Of a DNA stretch of 64,000 nucleotides, positions 43,823-53,123 are shown in pieces. The notes below the pieces were generated by a model, which worked only from the letters and a program-made list of their open reading frames with translations, searched no databases and had not been told where the DNA came from. Origin of the DNA: Polyangiaceae bacterium (GTDB lineage Bacteria > Myxococcota_A > Polyangia > Polyangiales > Polyangiaceae); NCBI GenBank assembly GCA_016712345.1, contig JADJRH010000011.1, positions 3,720,001 through 3,784,000 of the forward strand, given 5' to 3'. Made by a program: the position numbers and the translations under genes. How positions within the stretch are numbered: position 1 is the stretch's first letter; each line of letters begins with the position of its first letter.

Positions 43823-45942
43823 GTACACAGGCCGAAGAAACCGACGCGCTTGGCATGTTCTACCGCATGTCGGCGGAGCGACTGCGAACGCGCTGCCTTT
43901 GGGCCGGCCTCGCTCTTGTGGCAAGTGTACTCATTCCGTACGAAATGGTGGGTAACACAGGCCTCTTTGTGTGGAGTGTGATCGGTGAACTCGACACAGC
44001 GGCCAAGATCGCCGCGCTTTCACCGGCCGTCGCGGGTGTACTCTTCATGCTCCTTTCGTTGCGTACACAAACGCGCGGCGGGCTTTTGATCGAGCGCCCG
44101 ACATCGCGGGCCGTTGCCGTGTTGAGCCTTTTTTTGGGCGTGAACGGCGCGCAGTGGATTGGTACACAAAGCTCGGCTTGGGGGCTTTTGCCGTTGCCCG
44201 ACAGCCTGACAACAAGACCCGCTCCATTTCTCGCAACCCTCACACTCACCGCGGCGGGTGCGGTGCTCCGGTTCCATGCGCGCGCGCGAAAAGCGGGAAG
44301 TGTACTCTTGCTCGCCTCGCTCGGCGCGGCGACTATTTTCTACGCGTGGCCCTCGCGGGGCGAGGTGCCCATTCAAACGATCGCGCGCTCGGTGATCGTT
44401 GTGGCCACGCTTGGCGATGCGCGTTTTCAGATCGGCTACGGGCTCGTTTTACTGCTCGCGCTGGCACCCCTTCTGATTTCGCTGTCGGGCCTTGTGTACA
44501 TTCGCTCCGTTCCAAAACGCGAGCAGCCCGGTGTGTCGATCGCTGCTGTTTGGGGCGTTCCGGCGCTTCTGCTCTTGTTTGTGTACAGAGCATTTCTCGC
44601 GGGCGGCGCCGGAATGGGCGCGCTCACAGTGGCTTTTTTTGCGGTGCTTCTAATCGCGGCGGTGTCTGTTTTGGCCGCCGCAATTGAAGTCTTGGCGCTC
44701 GGCGTTGTCACCCCCGAAGGCGAGGTGCCGTGGCCTGGAATAAAACCGGTGTACGCAGGGGCTGTGGCCGCATTTGTCCTCGCGGCGTTTCTCGGTGCGA
44801 GTTGGGTGCTGGGTAGACCACTGCCCAAAGGGGCAGAATTTGTACTCGGCGCGCCTTCCACAGAAGGTGACAAGCTCTTTGGTGAGCTTTTGCCAAGTTG
44901 GGAAAATGCGCGCCTTTCGCGAGATGCCCACGCACGGTCTGAAGGTGGAACCGGAGCGACGGCGCAGGTCGCGGCCAAGGCACGCGGACGCGAGATGTTG
45001 TCGTTCGCGCGAGGTCTTCCGCAATCTGAAGAGTTGTCCTCGGCGCTTTCTACTCTGACGGCGGAAGTGGATGATCTGGAGTTGTCAGGTCGGGCTTTCA
45101 GTCGCCTCGTGGGGAATGTCAACTCGGCGCTGCAACGCCGTCAAATGCCGTATTACCTCGACCCATCTGTCTCTATTCGGGTGGGTGAAAGCGGTACCGA
45201 GCGGATTTTCTACATGACACCTTACCGGGTGAAAGAGGTGCACCCTTACCGGGTAGGTCGGGACAAATTCGCCACGCTGCTTGTTGAACCAATGACGGGC
45301 GGCGCGCGCGTTCACCTCGGTTTTTCAAGGGACAGCGATCCGTTTGCCTTGGTGCTCACGTCTGAAATAGAACGCTACGCAAAGCGCATGGGAGCCCCGA
45401 ACGCGTCGTGTTTTTCAGGCGAGTTGGAAGGAGATCGCAAAGACCTGATAGCCGTCTGCGATACGGCACTTGAAAGCCTTCGAAAGCGCCTGGGTGACAC
45501 GTTTACAACTGCCGTTCAACTCTCCACCGAGAGGCATGAGTTGCAACATCAAATCGACGGGCCTCACCTTCCCTTGTCGGGCGCGGTGACCGAGCTGCTC
45601 GCGGGTTTTCAGGAAGAAGCGCAAGACAGGGCCAATCGCGAGCTTTCAGCCTACCTCGCGGAAATGACAACCCCCAATGTTCCTCCCCATCTGACCCTTG
45701 TGCATCTCTACCCATTTGGTGTGCTATCGCGCGGCGGGGCCGAGCACCGGGTGGCTGTTCTGCTCATGGAGTCGATCTCCGGAAAGAAGTTGCGAGCCGG
45801 GGCGCGCGCGGTGGACGCTCCCACGTACGCTGCAACCTTCAGCGAAGTGTGGAACCTGTCCGACGACGCCCTTCGAAATGCCGCACAAAAAGCCTACAAA
45901 AGCCACTTTGGCTCGGATCTACCCAACCCCATTCGTGAGTAG
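43819..45942 (+). CDS. Polytopic membrane protein of unknown function
   Basis: The 707-residue protein has about ten transmembrane helices in residues 30-345 (such as LALVASVLIPYEM and PVYAGAVAAFVLAAFLGASW). A soluble C-terminal domain of about 350 residues follows, rich in Arg/Glu, with no recognised motif. Its start overlaps the TolB-like gene stop, which suggests a complex of the two proteins. It converges with the lipoprotein operon 7 bp after its stop. No function is assigned. Confidence 0.75.
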   Translation: MSTQAEETDALGMFYRMSAERLRTRCLWAGLALVASVLIPYEMVGNTGLFVWSVIGELDTAAKIAALSPAVAGVLFMLLSLRTQTRGGLLIERPTSRAVAVLSLFLGVNGAQWIGTQSSAWGLLPLPDSLTTRPAPFLATLTLTAAGAVLRFHARARKAGSVLLLASLGAATIFYAWPSRGEVPIQTIARSVIVVATLGDARFQIGYGLVLLLALAPLLISLSGLVYIRSVPKREQPGVSIAAVWGVPALLLLFVYRAFLAGGAGMGALTVAFFAVLLIAAVSVLAAAIEVLALGVVTPEGEVPWPGIKPVYAGAVAAFVLAAFLGASWVLGRPLPKGAEFVLGAPSTEGDKLFGELLPSWENARLSRDAHARSEGGTGATAQVAAKARGREMLSFARGLPQSEELSSALSTLTAEVDDLELSGRAFSRLVGNVNSALQRRQMPYYLDPSVSIRVGESGTERIFYMTPYRVKEVHPYRVGRDKFATLLVEPMTGGARVHLGFSRDSDPFALVLTSEIERYAKRMGAPNASCFSGELEGDRKDLIAVCDTALESLRKRLGDTFTTAVQLSTERHELQHQIDGPHLPLSGAVTELLAGFQEEAQDRANRELSAYLAEMTTPNVPPHLTLVHLYPFGVLSRGGAEHRVAVLLMESISGKKLRAGARAVDAPTYAATFSEVWNLSDDALRNAAQKAYKSHFGSDLPNPIRE

Positions 45943-45949
45943 TCCGCCG

Positions 45950-46564
45950 CTAAAACAACGCGTAAAACTCTCGACGGCTGATGCCTTGTTTTAGAATTTT
46001 GGCGAGGTCTGAAAGCGGCGTGGAAGGGCCGGTTTGGGCGTCGATATTCCCAATGTAGATGCGGCGCCGGTTGGAAAACCCTTCGTCTTGATCCATCCCC
46101 ACAAGTTTGATTTCAAGGCTTCCCGCCAGCAGACATGCGGCAATGACCGCCTGGGCTGTGGAAACGTCCACATCCTCACCAATCGATACTTCCCACCGCG
46201 GAGGCATGTCCACGGTGCTGCCAAACCAGTCACTGTCAGTAAACGGCGCGTTGATATCAACCAGCTTGTCCCTGACTTCACCGGCGCGGGGAAACTCGCT
46301 GTGAATTTCAATACGGTTGACTGTGTTGAACGCCACCGGGCGTTTGAGCGCCTGCCGCGCCAGTTCTTTGACAGTGGCCGCGCTTACCTCCGTCTCGGTG
46401 GATTCGGGAGTGGTCACGGTGTCGGTTTTTCGGGGCGGATCTACCGGCGGAGGAATGTGTACATCGGTGGCAACCACCACTTCGTTCGATTGAGAATTGG
46501 GGCAGCCAACCAGCAACAATGCCGGCAATGCGAGCGCCGCGGCCTTGTTTATCAATCGCTTCAT
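45950..46564 (-). CDS. Secreted lipoprotein, last gene of the DUF1592 operon
   Basis: The 204-residue protein starts MKRLINKAAALALPALLLVGC with a lipobox Cys at about residue 21. A Pro/Thr linker leads to a small alpha/beta domain (EVSIGEDVDVSTAQAVIAACLLAGSL). The start overlaps the preceding stop (ATGA, 46561-46564), so it is translationally coupled. No homology is recognised. Confidence 0.7.
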   Translation of the reverse strand: MKRLINKAAALALPALLLVGCPNSQSNEVVVATDVHIPPPVDPPRKTDTVTTPESTETEVSAATVKELARQALKRPVAFNTVNRIEIHSEFPRAGEVRDKLVDINAPFTDSDWFGSTVDMPPRWEVSIGEDVDVSTAQAVIAACLLAGSLEIKLVGMDQDEGFSNRRRIYIGNIDAQTGPSTPLSDLAKILKQGISRREFYALF

Positions 46565-47475
46565 GGTCGCAAAAACGCTTCTACAGCCGTGATTTGCAAA
46601 GCTGCCGACACCTGCTGACACGTGCCTTCTTCGTCGATTTCCAAGTCTGTGGAGCCGTTGAGTACAAGCGTCAACACAGGAATGTACTGGTCAACACCCG
46701 CACCGGGCGCCACCCCATCTAAAATCTCCTGCGGCACCACGCCGCCGCCCAAAAGGCCCTCCTTGGCAACGCCGTCTTCCCCAGTGAGTTTGAGTTTAAA
46801 AAGAGCGTCGTGGACATGGATGGTGAATGCCACATCAAAAATGGCAATGGGAATGGCCAACTCAAACGGGCCAATTGTCAGTTCACCGTTGACGATCTTC
46901 CCTCCGGTGGCGTGACTCACCTCCCCTTCAGGATCCGGGTCAAACGTTTGATAGGCTTCAATCACCCCGTTGGTGCCAAGGGTAGGTTTGCCAAGCACCG
47001 TTGTCACTGTCAGATCCACACAGTCGTCGTTTTGAAGGTTGTCGGCGCGCTCAACGGTGAGAAAAATGAGCAGTCCACCGTTATTGATGGCGCCCTGAAT
47101 CAACCCGTCAACGGCATCACCCAAGATCGCTTCCACATCGGGAATGAGGGACGCGAGTTGGTTATCTACCCCTTTTTCGCCTGAAAACGAAACGAAGTCT
47201 TTTTTGAAACAACTCGCTTCGTCGGTGCCGTCACTCACCACGCCGTCAAGGTTAAACCCCTTAACTTTGCCGGTTGTTTCGTCAATACGGGTAAAGCCCA
47301 ATGTGGATATCAGAAACGACTTGGGAGCGCCTCCACCGCATTGGCTTACGGGCGCGGTAGACGTTTCAGGCGGCGGCTCCTCATCGGTGCAGCCGCCGAT
47401 GGGCGCCAAACTCGCCGCGAGCATTCCAAGGGCCGCGACGTAACGCAATTTTTTGAGCATGGGTAGAAAGGCCAT
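46561..47475 (-). CDS. Secreted lipoprotein of the DUF1592 operon
   Basis: The 304-residue protein has a signal with lipobox PIGGC (Cys near residue 29). A beta-rich domain of about 250 residues follows (QFSGEKGVDNQLASLI, FELAIPIAIFDVAFTIHVHD, VPVLTLVLNG-type strands). No motif identifies a family. ATG 47475 is chosen since GAGG lies 8 bp upstream; its start lies 3 bp from the stop of the DUF1552 gene. It is the third gene of a four-gene coupled operon. Confidence 0.72.
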   Translation of the reverse strand: MAFLPMLKKLRYVAALGMLAASLAPIGGCTDEEPPPETSTAPVSQCGGGAPKSFLISTLGFTRIDETTGKVKGFNLDGVVSDGTDEASCFKKDFVSFSGEKGVDNQLASLIPDVEAILGDAVDGLIQGAINNGGLLIFLTVERADNLQNDDCVDLTVTTVLGKPTLGTNGVIEAYQTFDPDPEGEVSHATGGKIVNGELTIGPFELAIPIAIFDVAFTIHVHDALFKLKLTGEDGVAKEGLLGGGVVPQEILDGVAPGAGVDQYIPVLTLVLNGSTDLEIDEEGTCQQVSAALQITAVEAFLRP

Positions 47476-47477
47476 GA

Positions 47478-48803
47478 TCAAACCTCAATGGCAGACAAAC
47501 TTGAATTGACCAGACCCGCACCCTGACCATAGGAGTCGAACACGAGGCCCATGGCGCGCGACAGGGTAAGGAGCACCTTGCTCGTGTTTTCACTCGCGGG
47601 TGACTTGTAATGGACACCTTTTTTGAGTGCGCCGTTGGCCGAGCCGGCAATCAGAATGGGATATTCTTCAATGGAGTGCGCTCGACCGTAGGAAACGTCG
47701 CTTGTGACGAGCAGCGCCATGTGGTCAAGCAGGGTGCTTTCGCCCTCTTTTACAGCGTTGAGCGCGTTCACGAGGTACGCGAGTTCTGTCATTGTGTACA
47801 AAACAATGCTGTTTACCTGCGGCTGCGGATCGGGCTCATCGTGGGTAAGTTGGTGATGGCCGGCGGTTGCATCCGGGTAGAGCGTGTTATTGACAGGGCT
47901 TGAAAACCAGTGGCTAAACACGCGCGTTTGGTCACAGGCAAGCGCCATCACGATAATGTCGCTCATCACACGGGAGATTTCTGACAGGGGTGGCCTACCA
48001 TCCACCTCGGGATATTCTGGCTTGGGTTCCGCGGGCACCAAACACGCCTCCAAGCTGGGCGGGTTTTCCTGCATTTTTTGAATTTGTTTTTCAAGCCCGC
48101 GCACCCCTTCAAGGTGTTGTTCCAACCGGGCTTTGTCGGCCGAACCGAGTTTTTGCTGAAGGCGCTCGGCGTCACTTTTTACAGCGTCGAGAACGCTCTG
48201 ACGGAGCGCGAGTTTCGGGTCGGGGGTTGTGTTTTGACCGGGTAGCACAAATCCTGGGCCAAAGATGCGTTTAAAGAGCGCCGCGGGGGATGTTTCAGGT
48301 GGGTTAACGCTGTGCGGGCCGTTGTACGAAAGGCTGTATGCGTCGGGTTGAACGCCCACTTCGATTGATTTAAAGCGCGAGTCTTTGCCAATTTCGTTGG
48401 CGATCACCTGATCGATACTGGGAACGGCAAAGGTTGTTTCATCCCCAATGGGGTAAGGTGCACCTGACAACATTCCCACCGGACCCGAGCCGTGTGGAAC
48501 GCTGTTTCCCGTGGCAACCTTCATCCCACTGACGACAGTGATGTGCTCTTTTACCGCGGCGAGCGGCATAAGCTGTTCGGTCAACTCCCATTCAGGCCCG
48601 TTCCCGGCGGGAACCCATTTGTCGGGAAGGTTGCCGTTGCCCCAGAAGAAAATGCCAAACCGTTTTGGAAACGAGTCTGCCCCTGCGTACGCTGTTCCGT
48701 TGTCGTTTAGAAAAATCTCCAACGCGGGTAGACCAATTGCCACAGCGGCGCCGCCCATGAGGCCTCGCAGGACCGTTCGCCTATCGAGTTTTTTTGTTTT
48801 CAC
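47478..48803 (-). CDS. DUF1552 protein with Tat signal
   Basis: The 441-residue protein starts with a twin-arginine signal (DRRTVLRGLMGGAAVAIG). The mature part begins ADSFPKRFGIFFWGNGNLPDKW, a characteristic DUF1552 (HXXSHH) opening, and contains the conserved VVSGMKV and HGSGPVGMLSG segments and a long coiled middle. DUF1552 proteins almost always neighbour DUF1592/1588 genes, as here, and are thought to be exported and to bind a cofactor. The start overlaps the stop of the DUF1592 gene (ATGA, 48800-48803). The function is unknown. Confidence 0.9.
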   Translation of the reverse strand: MKTKKLDRRTVLRGLMGGAAVAIGLPALEIFLNDNGTAYAGADSFPKRFGIFFWGNGNLPDKWVPAGNGPEWELTEQLMPLAAVKEHITVVSGMKVATGNSVPHGSGPVGMLSGAPYPIGDETTFAVPSIDQVIANEIGKDSRFKSIEVGVQPDAYSLSYNGPHSVNPPETSPAALFKRIFGPGFVLPGQNTTPDPKLALRQSVLDAVKSDAERLQQKLGSADKARLEQHLEGVRGLEKQIQKMQENPPSLEACLVPAEPKPEYPEVDGRPPLSEISRVMSDIIVMALACDQTRVFSHWFSSPVNNTLYPDATAGHHQLTHDEPDPQPQVNSIVLYTMTELAYLVNALNAVKEGESTLLDHMALLVTSDVSYGRAHSIEEYPILIAGSANGALKKGVHYKSPASENTSKVLLTLSRAMGLVFDSYGQGAGLVNSSLSAIEV

Positions 48804-50479
48804 GGCGCTTCTCCTGCGAGCAAAAATCCGGGGCTTGTGGCGATATCGAGAAGCAGGTCTTTCACCTTAAATCCGTTTGCTTCAAAACGTGCGGCCAGTG
48901 CGGCTATCGCATCGTCATCGGCCGCCTTTTCTACGAACGAAGTGGCGTATTGATACACGCGGCGAGTGAAACAAGGCCCAAGATCCGGGTGATTTCGAAC
49001 GGTGTACGCAAGCTCCACAGGGCCTCCAAATTCTGCCCCGTCAAGTTCACCGCTGGCATCAATGGTGGCGCCGTTGTCTGTGGCGCGGTAGCGACCGATC
49101 CCGTCAAAGTTTTCAAGCCCGAGACCAATAGGGTCCATTTTAAGATGACAGCTCGCGCAGAACGGATCTTCCAAGTGGATTTTTACCCTGTCGCGGAGGG
49201 TTGCCGCATTGGGTGAAGGCTCTGGAATGGCCGTGTTGACGTCCACAGGAGGCGGTGGAATTTCTCCACATAACAGCACGGACCGCACGACCTTACCCCG
49301 CAGCGTGGCCGACGAAGAGGTGGGGTGAGCGTAGAGGGACAAGAAGCTGATTTGACCCAAAAGGCCGCGACGCGGAACGTCGGCGGGTAGAGTGACCTCG
49401 GCAAACCCATCGGCAGCCGGAGCCGCGACTTGATACATGGACGCGAGTTTTGAATTGACGAACGTGCGTTGTGAGATGAACACATCGCGAAAGTCTGTTT
49501 GACGGTCAAACGCCAACGTTTCAAAGTTGAGGAGCGTTTCTTCGCGCGCCGCGGGCCCAAGATCGGGGCTGTAATAGGTAAAAATGGTGGGGTCTTTTGA
49601 TAAGGCGTCGAGCAGGTCAAGCCTCAGATATTCAGTGACAAAGTTTCTGAATGCGAGCCTGGCGCGCGGGTCTTCAAGAAGTCTTTCGGCCTCGCGCCGC
49701 ACGGCTTGAGGTTGGGTAAGTTCCCCTCGTTCAGCCGCGTCGAGAAGGGCGTCATCGGGAGTGGAGTTCCACAAGAAAAAGCTGAGGCGCGAGGCCATTT
49801 CGTAGTTGGAAAGCCGCTTGCCACTTGGGGAGGTTGAATCGGCCTCGCCCACAATGGGGCGGTATAAAAAGCTCGGCGCTTGAAGGAGCGCGGCAATTCC
49901 AAACGCGGCGCCCTGATAAAAGTCGCCAAGCGTCTTGCCGGCGCCGGTGACCACCGCTGCGAGTTGAGTGACTTCATCCCCTGCGAGCGGGCGGCGCCAC
50001 ACGCGTCTACCCAATGTCTCCACGAAAGCGCGGGCGCACTCTTCATCGGTGGGATTTTTGGGTGTACACGGTACAAGCGCTGCTTTTTGAGCCTGCGTTG
50101 AAAGGGCCTGCTCCGCGATGGCATAGGCCGCCTCTTCGTATTGCTCCACTCCGCGCGGGGAGATGGCGCTTTGGGCCGAACCGATGGAGACAAAGCCCGA
50201 AAGACTTGTGTCAGGTTCAAGCGCGGCGGGCACCACAACCGATGCGCCGAACAAGTCTCGAACGGCGTTGCGGTATTGCGCAATGCTCAAGCGCGGCGCG
50301 CCGGATTGCGGTGCAACAGTGGGCAGGTTGGGCGGAGGCGGCGGCGCTTCTTCGATGTCGGCGCAGGCACCGACAGCCGCAGAAACCGCCAACAACAACG
50401 CCAAACACGATGAAGAAGCGAGGGGCCAACCGAAGCGCTTGGGAGGCGGCGGCGCCCGTAAAGTGCGGGGCTTTGTCAT
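48800..50479 (-). CDS. DUF1592/DUF1588/DUF1585 lipoprotein with CxxCH haem motif
   Basis: The 559-residue protein has a signal with lipobox VGAC. The domain order is the planctomycete-type module: DUF1587-like (ISIAQYRNAVRDLFG), DUF1595, DUF1592 (YEMASRLSFFLWNSTPDD), DUF1588 with CASCHLKMDPIGLGLENFD and DUF1585 (IATSPGFLLAGE). CASCH is a c-type haem attachment motif and the following Met-Asp is conserved, so one haem is predicted. ATG 50479 is used; the frame extends another 15 codons. It is the first gene of the operon and possibly an exported cytochrome-like polymer-degrading complex. Confidence 0.9.
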   Translation of the reverse strand: MTKPRTLRAPPPPKRFGWPLASSSCLALLLAVSAAVGACADIEEAPPPPPNLPTVAPQSGAPRLSIAQYRNAVRDLFGASVVVPAALEPDTSLSGFVSIGSAQSAISPRGVEQYEEAAYAIAEQALSTQAQKAALVPCTPKNPTDEECARAFVETLGRRVWRRPLAGDEVTQLAAVVTGAGKTLGDFYQGAAFGIAALLQAPSFLYRPIVGEADSTSPSGKRLSNYEMASRLSFFLWNSTPDDALLDAAERGELTQPQAVRREAERLLEDPRARLAFRNFVTEYLRLDLLDALSKDPTIFTYYSPDLGPAAREETLLNFETLAFDRQTDFRDVFISQRTFVNSKLASMYQVAAPAADGFAEVTLPADVPRRGLLGQISFLSLYAHPTSSSATLRGKVVRSVLLCGEIPPPPVDVNTAIPEPSPNAATLRDRVKIHLEDPFCASCHLKMDPIGLGLENFDGIGRYRATDNGATIDASGELDGAEFGGPVELAYTVRNHPDLGPCFTRRVYQYATSFVEKAADDDAIAALAARFEANGFKVKDLLLDIATSPGFLLAGEAP

Positions 50480-50578
50480 GGTGCTGCAACCCCTGATGGG
50501 AGCACGCCTTCGCCGTTGAGACAAGAGCCAGAGCGACCAAACCTCACAGATTGAGCTGAAAATGTTATCGTGCCCAAC

Positions 50579-51703
50579 ATGAGTACACGCGTGCCTTTTG
50601 CGCTGGGTCTATTGGCATTCTCCGGCATTTTTGCCGGGTGCTCCGATGAGTCAACAAACCCACCCGATGAAACCGTTGACCCAATGTCGTGGTCCATTAA
50701 AGAAGCGGGCCCGTACGCGTGTGGGCACCGCGTGGTGGATCTTGTGTACACAAACGCCCTTGGCACTGAGAGAACCGTGCCTTTGCACTTGTGGTACCCG
50801 TCCAACACCGCAGAGGGTGAACACCCCAAATACCGCGCACTCTTTGAAGATGAGTACGCATGGGAAGATGTTCCGCTTGCCGAGTCAGCTTACAAAGGCG
50901 GCATGCCCATTTTGGTGCACTCGCATGGGTACAAAGGGTTTGCGGGCAACAGCCATCGGATGATGTGTACTTTCGCGTCGCATGGGTATGTGGCCGCCGC
51001 GCCTGAACACGTGGGAAACACCATCGGCGACACGCCCGATCCGCTGCCTTTGTCGGTGTATTACAATCGCCTGCTGGACATGCGCGCGGCGCTCGATTGG
51101 CTTGCCACTCCGCCCGACGGTGAGCCGTTGGCAGAAAAAGTGGACCTTACCCATGTGGCCATGTCAGGTCACAGCTTTGGAACATACACGGCATGGGGAG
51201 TTGCCGGGGCCACGTTTGACCTGACAACCATTGAGTCGGAGTGCAGTTCGGGAAAAGTTTCGCCGTGTACACCTGAAGAAATAGCTCTTTTTGAGGGCGA
51301 TTTGTCTGAGCCTCGGGCCAAATTGGTAATGCCCTTGGCGGGGGGCAAAAGCAGTTTTTACGGGGCGAGTGGGCTCAACTCGGCCAAGGTGCCTGTGCTC
51401 CTCATGACGGGGTCGCTCGACAATGTGGGCGCCGCTCAACTGTTTGACGAGGTAAGTCAGGTAAACCTGACATGGGTAGATGTGGAAGGTGGATGCCACC
51501 AGCTTTACGGGTTGGGAAACAATGTGCTCGCCGACGAGGGATGTCAGGTGCTCGCCGACGAAGACGGGTTTGCCCTTGTTCACCCGTGGGAATTGGCGTT
51601 TGTTCGGTATCACCTGTTCGGCGACAAAACCGCCGAGGTGGTCAACCTTGTTGAAGGGGTAGAAAACATTTCTCCCCTCGTGAGCGTGAAGCGTAAAGAG
51701 TAG
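50579..51703 (+). CDS. Secreted alpha/beta hydrolase (PAF-acetylhydrolase-like)
   Basis: The 374-residue protein has a lipobox signal (FAGC, Cys about 21). An alpha/beta hydrolase domain carries the nucleophile elbow MSGHSFGTYT (Ser about 197) and an upstream oxyanion-type segment HSHGYKGFAGNSHRM. Asp and His candidates are in TGSLDNVG and EGGCHQLYG. The fold resembles bacterial PAF-acetylhydrolase/lipase-like esterases, with an acyl-ester substrate. ATG 50579 precedes the signal, with GTG 50570 as an alternative. It is divergent from the DUF1592 gene (about 100 bp), so promoters are shared. Confidence 0.82.
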   Translation: MSTRVPFALGLLAFSGIFAGCSDESTNPPDETVDPMSWSIKEAGPYACGHRVVDLVYTNALGTERTVPLHLWYPSNTAEGEHPKYRALFEDEYAWEDVPLAESAYKGGMPILVHSHGYKGFAGNSHRMMCTFASHGYVAAAPEHVGNTIGDTPDPLPLSVYYNRLLDMRAALDWLATPPDGEPLAEKVDLTHVAMSGHSFGTYTAWGVAGATFDLTTIESECSSGKVSPCTPEEIALFEGDLSEPRAKLVMPLAGGKSSFYGASGLNSAKVPVLLMTGSLDNVGAAQLFDEVSQVNLTWVDVEGGCHQLYGLGNNVLADEGCQVLADEDGFALVHPWELAFVRYHLFGDKTAEVVNLVEGVENISPLVSVKRKE

Positions 51704-51740
51704 ATGGTTCGTGCGGGGCGTCTGAGGTTACCCTTAATCG

Positions 51741-53123
51741 TCAGCTCAGAGGCAGTTCGCGCGGGATGACAATTCCAATGCGGGCGCCGCCTTCGCTTCG
51801 ATTTTCGGCAAATGCGCGACCGCCGTGGGCCACGGCAATCCGCTTTACAAGCGCCAACCCCAACCCAATTCCCTTTTTGGGCACGTCGCCGTTTCCACCC
51901 TGGTAAAACGCCTCAAAAATCCTTTCTTCTTCGCCCGGAATGAGCCCCGGCCCGTTGTCTTCCACTTCAAACGTCACATCGTTTGCCGAGCACCTGACAG
52001 CCACCCTTACCACCCCTCCCCCGTGACGGGTGGCATTCTCAATCAGGTTGGCCAACGCTCGCGCCAACAATGTCGGGTCGGCCGGAATCAGCACCTCGTC
52101 GCTCTCCGAATACACAGTGAGCACTTTTTCAGAGTCGAGCCCTGCCCGGCTCACAGCTCGGTGCGCTGTTTCGACGGCTGACACCGGTTTGGTGGAAAGC
52201 GCCGAAAAATCGATCCGCGACGAAGCGAGCAACTCACCCACGAGCTGATCGATCTCCACCACTTCGCGATCAATCTCATCAAACGCATGCCCCGGCTCAC
52301 CGCCGTCACGCGCAATTTCGGTCAGCAGACGAATGCGAGCGAGCGGCGTCCGAAGTTCGTGAGACACAGCCGCGAGCAACTCACGCTGGTCGGCCACCTG
52401 CTTTTGAATGCGCGCCGCCATTTCGTTCATCGACTCGGCGACAACGCCCACCTCACCGTGTTCGTAACAACCGAGGTCCACACGACTGTCGAGCTTTCCA
52501 CTGCCCAAGTCATGCGCCACGCGAGCGAGTTCACCGAGGGGCCGTGACAGGCGAATTGCGATGCGCCCCGACGCCGCCCATAAGATCACACACGCCAAAA
52601 ACAAGGTGAATCCACCCCACTTGGGCGCCGACCTTCGCGGATCGAAACACAAACGCACTTCACCCGCTTGTGTACCTTCGCGATTAATTTGGGCCGAAAA
52701 GACGGGCTTTTTGCAAAAATCTGAAAATGGCTCAATCGACGCGCCGAGCGTGTCGCGCATCTCCACGCGCACATCAAAGTCGCGCGCGATGTCTTCTGCG
52801 AGCGCGTTGCGCGCTTTCGGGTCGTCCCACACTTTGGTGAATTGGTGCGCAATAAACGTGTTCGCGCGATCCATTTCGCGCCGGTAGCCGGAGCCCGTGA
52901 GCCGATCAAAAAAAGCGCTGATCGCAAACAGCACAAACGCCATGAACAGGATCGAAATGCCGAGCCACGCAAAAATGCGCCGATGAAGCCTCGCGCGCAT
53001 AAACGCGGCCGGACCGTCGCGAAAGAGCGCCGCGCGATCGGGATGTTTGCGCCGCTGCCACGGCGGATTGGGCATCACCGGGCAGGCCGGTGCGTCGGGT
53101 GAAGCGGTGCGCGATCGCCACAT
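51741..53123 (-). CDS. Sensor histidine kinase (HAMP type)
   Basis: The 460-residue protein has two transmembrane helices (about residues 51-72 and 172-190) around a 100-residue periplasmic sensor domain with basic patch and two Cys. A HAMP domain and the kinase core follow. The H box is AVSHELRTPLARIRLL (His255), the N box NLIENATRHGGGV, and the G boxes DNGPGLIPGEE and KKGIGLGLALVKRI. The start overlaps the response-regulator stop as TAATG (53123), so both are made together. With the upstream genes it forms an envelope-sensing operon of Cpx type. Confidence 0.93.
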   Translation of the reverse strand: MWRSRTASPDAPACPVMPNPPWQRRKHPDRAALFRDGPAAFMRARLHRRIFAWLGISILFMAFVLFAISAFFDRLTGSGYRREMDRANTFIAHQFTKVWDDPKARNALAEDIARDFDVRVEMRDTLGASIEPFSDFCKKPVFSAQINREGTQAGEVRLCFDPRRSAPKWGGFTLFLACVILWAASGRIAIRLSRPLGELARVAHDLGSGKLDSRVDLGCYEHGEVGVVAESMNEMAARIQKQVADQRELLAAVSHELRTPLARIRLLTEIARDGGEPGHAFDEIDREVVEIDQLVGELLASSRIDFSALSTKPVSAVETAHRAVSRAGLDSEKVLTVYSESDEVLIPADPTLLARALANLIENATRHGGGVVRVAVRCSANDVTFEVEDNGPGLIPGEEERIFEAFYQGGNGDVPKKGIGLGLALVKRIAVAHGGRAFAENRSEGGARIGIVIPRELPLS

